Shown: piece after piece, positions 9,777 to 19,081 of the stretch
How positions within the stretch are numbered: position 1 is the stretch's first letter
Layout of the letters: every line of letters begins with the position of its first letter
Assembly (NCBI GenBank): GCA_024220525.1
Contig: JAMYWO010000235.1
Location: forward strand, 45,962 to 65,042
DNA: 19,081 nucleotides
From: Cochliopodium minus
Lineage: Eukaryota > Discosea > Himatismenida > Cochliopodiidae
Direction: 5' to 3'
The notes under the pieces: model-generated
Told to the model about the DNA's origin: nothing
The model's database searches: none
The model's input: only the letters and a program-made list of their open reading frames with translations
Made by a program: the position numbers and the translations under genes

Positions 9777-10787
9777 TTATTTTTCGTAGAAACGGACAGC
9801 AGAAACCAAGAAATAGCTTCCTCCACTAGTTCCGTGTCTGTCATGAAAGAACAATCTAACAAGTTGAGAATTAATAGTGAAACCAGTGAAAACTATAAAA
9901 AGAAAAAAAAAAGTTAGTCAAAGATTAAAGAAAAAAAGGGAAGAAAAAATTCACCTTGCCATTGATTAGCAGATTGCATTGCTAAAAAATAATTTAAAAA
10001 AAGTTTAACAAAGAATTATTTTGAACAATAGACAAACCATTTTCCATGACAAGCTTAGCAACGTCTTTCCACTCGTTACCATCCTTATCCTTTGGAATTT
10101 GGACGGTGATGTTCTTTGGGTTGATGTCGAAGCTGGAAGAAGACATCAAAGCAATCTTGGTGACCTTGGTCTTCTTCCCAAAATCGTAGGAGATCCATTC
10201 GTTGGTAACCTTTCCACTTTCGGAAAGCCAGTAATCGGATGGGGAGGTATTGGTGATTGTCTTGCTTGCATTGCAACCTGAGTACTCTGAACTGAACCCT
10301 TTAAGAGAGACGGTGAGTTTTCCTGATGGTTCGGATCCCTCCTTGGTTGGCTTGATTGGATCTTTGCTGTTAGATTTTCCAGAGCTTCCCCCTGATCCTG
10401 ATCCTCCAGATCCTCCTTCTCCGCTCAATATATCCTCTCCTCTGATCTATTAAATTGACATTTTCATTATATTGAAGTTTAAAAAAAAAATTCATATTTA
10501 TAAATGGCAAATTTGAAGTTTAAATTATTATAATTAGAGTTGATTTTATTCTTACTTCATTCAATCCTCCAACAACCATTGATCTTGCTATTTATTATGT
10601 GTATTTTAAAATATATAAAAAATGAGTTTATATTTTAAAATATATTACCAATTTGTCCTAATTGTTCAAAATTTCTGACGATTTCAACTGCTTGTGAGAA
10701 TTCATCTGGTCCATTAGTTTCTTCCTAAAGAAAAATGATTTAATAGTTGAATATAATCATTTGATCAAATGCAAAAAAATTCACCAT
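9777..10787 (-). CDS. F5/8 type C (discoidin-like) domain protein
   Basis: Six exons: 10787-10785 (ATG only), 10724-10649, 10587-10556, 10446-10038, 9981-9955, 9892-9777; 220 aa. A helical N-terminus of about 45 residues (MEETNGPDEFSQAVEIV...) is followed by a Gly/Ser linker (GEGGSGGSGSGGSSG) and then an F5/8C domain, about 75-220. Features of the domain are the early Cys, the DYWLSE segment, the WISYDFGKKTKVTKIAL strand and the terminal VRLFFHDRHG and VSAVRFYEK. The family binds carbohydrates or phospholipid headgroups through loops of a jelly-roll. No signal peptide or membrane segment is visible, so the protein is probably cytosolic like Dictyostelium discoidin, or leaves the cell by an unconventional route. 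The binding partner is unknown. All exon junctions are GT-AG and frame-exact; the start is the least certain part. Confidence 0.9.
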
Positions 10788-10947
10788 TCTTTTATTTTTC
10801 AATTAATTTTTTTTTTATTTTTTTAAATTGATTTGATGATCAAATAAAAGCAGAAATAATGAAATAATCTAGATATAATGTCCAAATTGATTTATGATCT
10901 TGACTTTGTTTTCAAAGTTTTGGTTGTTAGAATAACTATTACATCTT

Positions 10948-11209
10948 TCAATTGGCAATTTCAATGTAATCTTTTTTTCTCTTCAAACTCATTCTTTTGG
11001 CACCATAACTGTAATTTTGGGTTTAAAGAACAGTCAACTTTTTTAGATTTTTAAGATCTCATGATTATAAACAATTTTAAAGATCAATTAATCTTGCATG
11101 ATTCAACTTTTGACCAAAGGAACTGAAGTAGGATAAGAATCACTCATATTTGTGCTTACCTTTTTTCAGTTACTTTGGTTAATTTCACATTTTTACTTTT
11201 CTCATTCAT
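10948..11209 (-). CDS. Candidate two-exon basic microprotein (36 aa)
   Basis: Exon 11209-11160 ends at a consensus-like donor, G|GTAAGC. Exon 11008-10948 begins after TTACAG. The join is in frame and gives a Lys/Arg-rich peptide starting MNEKSKNVKLTKVTEK and ending RKKDYIEIAN, then TGA. It sits alone in an otherwise empty gap between the PLA2 and F5/8C genes, on their strand, 104 bp after one and 160 bp before the other. I do not recognise the sequence and assign no function. The 151-bp intron is long for this window. It may be chance, or part of a 5' leader of the F5/8C gene. Confidence 0.3.
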
Positions 11210-11313
11210 GATTTTTGAGAATTAAATATGTTTTAAAAAGGTTACAGATTGTAAAACATTTTGATTTAATAAATAAAAAATTGTTTTGAAAATACCAAAA
11301 CATTTTTATAAAA

Positions 11314-12019
11314 TCAAAGTTCTTTATCATCTACACACTCACAATTACTCTTTTTTGCATTAACGAAAGCTTCCATTCCGAACATTTCCACACCTGTTTT
11401 GAACATACTCGAATATTCCTTGCAAATCTTTATGCTTTCTTGGAGCAACTCTTGTTGGCTGGGTGGTTTGAATGGTTGTTTTTTTGTTTCAGCTTCTTTT
11501 TTGAGGTAGTTTCTGGTTGCTTCCAACAACTTTCTGAAATCTTTTCTGTTTATTTTGTCGCAATCTTTCCTCATATCCTACAAAGAAATTTGAAAAGAAT
11601 TAATGAATATCTCTTTGTTTAAAATGATTATATTTAAATTATATTTTCAAATCCAATTTTACTTTAATGAATTCTTTTTCACAATTGGGTTTCAATTTTG
11701 AACATGTTGAATAACCTATTTAGTATTTATCCAGTTATATCACTCATTAAAAAAATAAAAAAAAATTACATTGATCGTGATTTTTGCAAGCTCCGTCATC
11801 CCATAATTGCTTCAAAATAGGATCCAATATATTGATATTGAACATGGTGTTCTTGAGATATTCAGGCACAGAACATCCATTGTGCTCAGGATCCTCTCTC
11901 ATTTGCCTAATCTTACTACCTGCAGGACATCTGCACGTTCCCATCTCAGTACAAATGATAGGGGATGATTTTGCCAAGATGAAAGAAGAAACGAAAATGA
12001 ACAATAAAATGATTTTCAT
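11314..12019 (-). CDS. Secreted phospholipase A2
   Basis: Three exons: 12019-11770, 11715-11663, 11577-11314; 188 aa. An N-terminal signal peptide (MKIILLFIFVSSFILAKSS) precedes a Cys-rich region with NGCS at about 47-50. The PLA2 active-site signature ACKNHDQCYSTC follows, with His81-Asp82 as the catalytic pair, then NCEKEFIKDMRKDC, the usual CD..F...M...C helix. PLA2s of this class hydrolyse the sn-2 ester of phospholipids using calcium. The classic YGCYCGxGG calcium loop is not visible, so it belongs with the divergent ACxxHDxCY families rather than pancreatic or venom types. An intron splits the signature between HDQ and CYSTC. The C-terminal part (about 110-188) is Lys/Glu-rich and not recognised, ending near a CEC motif. 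The protein is probably secreted or lysosomal. It ends before the small candidate gene and starts 56 bp after the collagen-like stop codon. Confidence 0.88.
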
Positions 12020-12075
12020 TTTTTTTTTTTATAAATGAGTCATATTCAAAAAAGAAATAATTATTAATTAAAAAT
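12020..12075. promoter_or_regulatory. 56-bp spacer between collagen-like and PLA2 genes
   Basis: Both genes are on the minus strand, so this short AT-rich spacer must hold the collagen-like gene's 3' end and the PLA2 gene's immediate promoter, unless these signals lie inside the coding regions. A run of T (plus strand) lies directly upstream of the PLA2 ATG. No defined element is visible. Confidence 0.4.
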
Positions 12076-16242
<4,167 letters not shown>

Positions 16243-16940
16243 TTTTTTTTTTTATTTTCGAAAAGACAAAAAAATTAAATTAGTATTATTCATCAAGAAA
16301 TAAAAACACTTCTGAAGCTCACATAAATTAGTATCTCTGAACAACATCAGTTTGGTCATTTTTTTAAAATATTGGTTACCTTCGAATCTTTATTGGATAT
16401 TAAATAAAAATTAAAATTAGATCAAATTTGGACATAAAGGTTAATATTCATCGCATTTTATCAATTTCATAAATTTAAGTTCAATTCCATTTTATGATGT
16501 ATCATCTTGGCGGGAGAAAAGAAAAGTATAGATTATGATTTGTATTTATTTCAACAACAAGAAACAATATAGATGTGGATTTGATCTTTGATTTCCACAG
16601 TATGTTATTCAATGCTTTAAAGTAGGGTTGGTAAATTAACAAATATTTGATGAAATTTTGGATTGTATTGAAATTAATTGATTTCTGTCTGACTTTTTTT
16701 ATTTGTATTTAATATATATGTTCCTAATATTCGATACATTTTGATTAGCAGTGAAATATTCCAACAAATCTTGCTTGTTCTCGATTTATAATGGATAATC
16801 TTGATATCTTTGATAATTAATATTTCTTTTTTCCAAAATCTCGATTATATCTTCTGAAGAACCATATTTGTTTTTGGGAACATTTGTTCTATTTTATGAG
16901 ATCTTTATCAACTAAATTTTTTTATTAAATAAAAATTGAG
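16243..16940. promoter_or_regulatory. Divergent intergenic region (collagen-like minus / RCC1 plus)
   Basis: This 698-bp AT-rich region separates two divergent genes and must contain both promoters. A conspicuous GC patch, TTGGCGGGAGAAA at 16507-16519, resembles an E2F-type site. The sequence TATTAAATAAAAATT at 16923-16937 lies just before the RCC1 ATG, and a second copy is at 16399-16413. No convincing coding exon was found on either strand. Confidence 0.5.
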
Positions 16941-18743
16941 ATGGGAAACTCTAACAAAAAGGACAATGATTCTTGTAAGATTATTAAAGATTCCTCTATA
17001 GAAATCTTCCAATCAGAAATTTCTATCAAAAATACATCTGTAAAAACAAAAAAAAGCAAGGAAATAGATTCTTCACCTTCTATATGTGACCATTTTCCAA
17101 ATAAATTTTTAAATACAAATGATAATATGATAATTTGGATCATAAAAATTGATTCAAATTATATGGAGCAAGATAATTTATATTATAAATACTTTTTATT
17201 AAATTGTTATTTCTTAATTTATCTATATTAAAAAAGTCAATGAATACAATGTCGAACTAATTCCAACAATATCCAGCATCTCACACACAACCTACGCAAT
17301 CAACAAAGAGGAGAAGTTGGTGTGTTGGGGGAGATTAGAGGAAGGTTCGGAGTACCGAAATGTTCAAGGTTTTGATCAGAATAAGATTCATTTAGTGGAA
17401 GGGTTTTTAGAGGGAGAAAATGTTGTTGCAATGGGCGCTTCCAACGAATATGGTACATTTCTAACTTCCGCCAATAATATTTATTTTACCAAAGAGAAGT
17501 AAAAAATCATTGAAAACTTTTTTAATATATTAAAATTTTTTTCAAAAAGATTGAACAAAGTAAAATTATTATGGAGGCCTCCATGTGTAGTACTATGCGT
17601 CTCATGTAACGCTTCTTCTATGTTTTTTGTCTGTGAAAATTCTCAAGTTTTCGCCAAAGAATTTAAAAACCCCGCCATTCACGAGTTCTATAATCTCAGA
17701 GACAAAAAAATCAACCGTGTCACATCCCAAATCAGTCGCGCAATTTTTTCATCGCAGTTCAACAAGGAGGAAAAGGACGATTTATTCTTGGGTCTTAACA
17801 TGTTGGAGAACCATTCTTTGAAGCATAACAAAATTGACGACAATCTCTTGGATCTCTGTTTGACTCCTTTGGACATGAGCTGGGTGTCTCGAGGTATTTT
17901 TTTTTATTTCATTATTCATTTTTCAAAAAAAAAATCTAAATTGATTTTTGATTTTAGGGAGGAGAGTAGTAAAGGTACAATGTGGAGGCGAAGCTAATTA
18001 CTGGATGCTAGATGACGGCTCATTGCATACATCGGGAAGCAACGGAAATTATGCTTTGGGTAGGGTACTTAACAATCCATTTGGCAAGGTTTTTAATACT
18101 GTTGCTTGTGCGGGTCAGTACTATGGATGCATTTTAAAAACACAAGATGCTCTTTATGGATGTAAAATAAGATTTTCAAAAAAAAAATCCTTTAGCAAAA
18201 TTATAAACAAAATTGAAATAAAAATTGTGTAAACATTTTTAATAGTTGGATACAATTACAATGGGGAAATGGGATTAGGATCAACTGGTGATTGTAAAAA
18301 AGAGCCAGTGGAACTTTCTTTTAAAGAAATAGAAAAAAAAGTGGTTGGGATGTATTGTGGTTATTTCCATTGTCAGCTTCTTCTAGAAAACAATGAAACT
18401 CAAGAGAGAGAATTATTAGGATGGGGTCAACTTTTATAATTTTTTTTTTTAATTTTTTTTTTTAAGACTATAATTATGATTTATAATAGGTTATAATAGA
18501 TATGGCCAAGTAAATTCCAACAACACCAATAATTGCCAATACAATCCCATTGAAGGAGAAAAATGTATATCTAGATTTTTGTCCAATGTGAGATCCACCA
18601 TCATTTGGACTCCAGATAATCATTTTATCCAGCCTCTCTTTGTAAAACAAAAGATAATGGTTTATTTGGCTTGTTTGAAAGAACTCAAATTTAAGCTACC
18701 TAAATATTTGAATTTTAAAATAATAAGAACATTTTTGATTTAA
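16941..18743 (+). CDS. RCC1-repeat (beta-propeller) protein
   Basis: Six exons: 16941-17085, 17237-17498, 17550-17893, 17958-18161, 18246-18425, 18490-18743; about 462 aa. The N-terminus is hydrophilic (MGNSNKKDNDS). RCC1-like blades follow: EEKLVCWGR, NVVAMGASNEYGTFL, SMFFVCENSQVFAKEF, VVKVQCGGEANYWMLDDGS, then three clear ones, HTSGSNGNYALGR, LYGFGYNYNGEMGLGS and LGWGYNRYGQVNS. The last two are restored only by splicing, which confirms donors GTAAAA and GTCAAC. RCC1 propellers act as exchange factors or interaction platforms; the residues that RCC1 uses on Ran cannot be judged by eye. After the propeller comes a tail of about 55 residues (IIWTPDNHF ... KLPKYL) that I cannot assign. Exon 1 could instead end at 16974 (GTAAGA donor); both choices keep frame. 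The first four blades are degenerate. Confidence 0.88.
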
Positions 18744-19081
18744 AAAAAATTCTCCAATTTGATTATTTTTAAATAAAAAAAAAAAAATATTTTTCCAAGT
18801 TACAGACATTTATTCTTTGGGGATTTTATTTATTGAAGTTAATTATTTTAAAAGTTTATGGAAAAATTTTAATTTTTCATTGACAAAGATTTACCTAGAA
18901 AAAATGCTTGTCATAATGTTCACATCCAATTTTTACACGAAGTAATAGAAAAGTTCAAAAATGTCAACGCTTCAATACTTAGATACTTTTTATTATTTTT
19001 GTTGAAGGTATCACATCTTTGTTCGAAAAAAATTTAACATTAGTACTCCATATAAGTTTAAACTTTATAAAAAAAAAAAAA
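18744..19081 (+). other. Downstream stretch, no gene called
   Basis: This 338-bp AT-rich stretch follows the RCC1 stop codon. After a TTACAG acceptor-like site at 18800-18805, one frame is open for about 47 codons and begins IYSLGILFIEV, which resembles kinase subdomain IX. A second, overlapping frame (18891 to about 19037) reads LPRKNACHN ... NASILRYFLLFLL. The two frames cannot be joined by a sensible splice. It may be a fragment of a neighbouring gene, a decayed exon, or chance. Confidence 0.25.

Noticed and set aside
16786-16895. Minus-strand open stretch of about 33 codons (…YGSSEDIIEILEKRN…)
   Set aside because: It looks protein-like, but there is no start, no matching upstream exon before the divergent RCC1 gene, and no donor; it may be a remnant. 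Not enough to call.

Overview
The window comes from the nuclear genome of an AT-rich unicellular eukaryote. The evidence is at least 28 short GT-AG introns (about 50-260 bp) that restore clean reading frames, a SNARE, a Roco-type kinase, an RCC1 propeller and secreted proteins with signal peptides, using the standard stop codons. The gene repertoire (Roco kinase, DEP, RCC1, F5/8C, collagen-like) fits a free-living amoeboid protist such as an amoebozoan or anaeramoeba-like lineage. That placement is inference; nothing here fixes the species.

Layout. Five confident genes and one candidate small gene lie on the minus strand, and one gene lies on the plus strand. From left to right: (1) 66-8319 (-), a ten-exon gene for a Roco-family protein of about 2354 residues. 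Its order is DEP, DEP, pseudokinase, a GTPase-like domain, RI-type LRRs, SDS22/Shoc2-type LRRs, a degenerate Roc, COR, and a TKL kinase. (2) 8579-9611 (-), a six-exon VAMP7-type longin R-SNARE. (3) 9777-10787 (-), a six-exon intracellular F5/8 type C (discoidin-like) protein whose first coding exon is just the ATG. (4) 10948-11209 (-), a candidate two-exon 36-residue microprotein. (5) 11314-12019 (-), a three-exon secreted phospholipase A2. (6) 12076-16242 (-), a two-exon secreted collagen-like protein of about 1363 residues with about 310 Gly-X-Y triplets. (7) 16941-18743 (+), a six-exon RCC1-repeat protein, divergent from the collagen gene across a 698-bp intergenic region. The last 338 bp hold no gene I can call.

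The most unusual item is the Roco protein. It combines a dead N-terminal CAMK-like kinase domain (as in the DAPK layout) with an LRR-Roc-COR-kinase module (as in the LRRK layout). It also has a second GTPase-like domain with a changed P-loop, and its Roc has lost the P-loop entirely. The C-terminal kinase keeps the catalytic Lys, Glu, HRD and Asn but reads DFE where DFG (DYG in LRRK2) is expected.

The PLA2 and collagen-like genes are both secreted and sit head-to-tail only 56 bp apart, which suggests shared extracellular or surface biology. No tRNA, rRNA, CRISPR, transposon or viral gene was seen. All protein calls come from reading motifs by eye, and exon junctions were chosen by GT-AG plus frame; no database search was possible.
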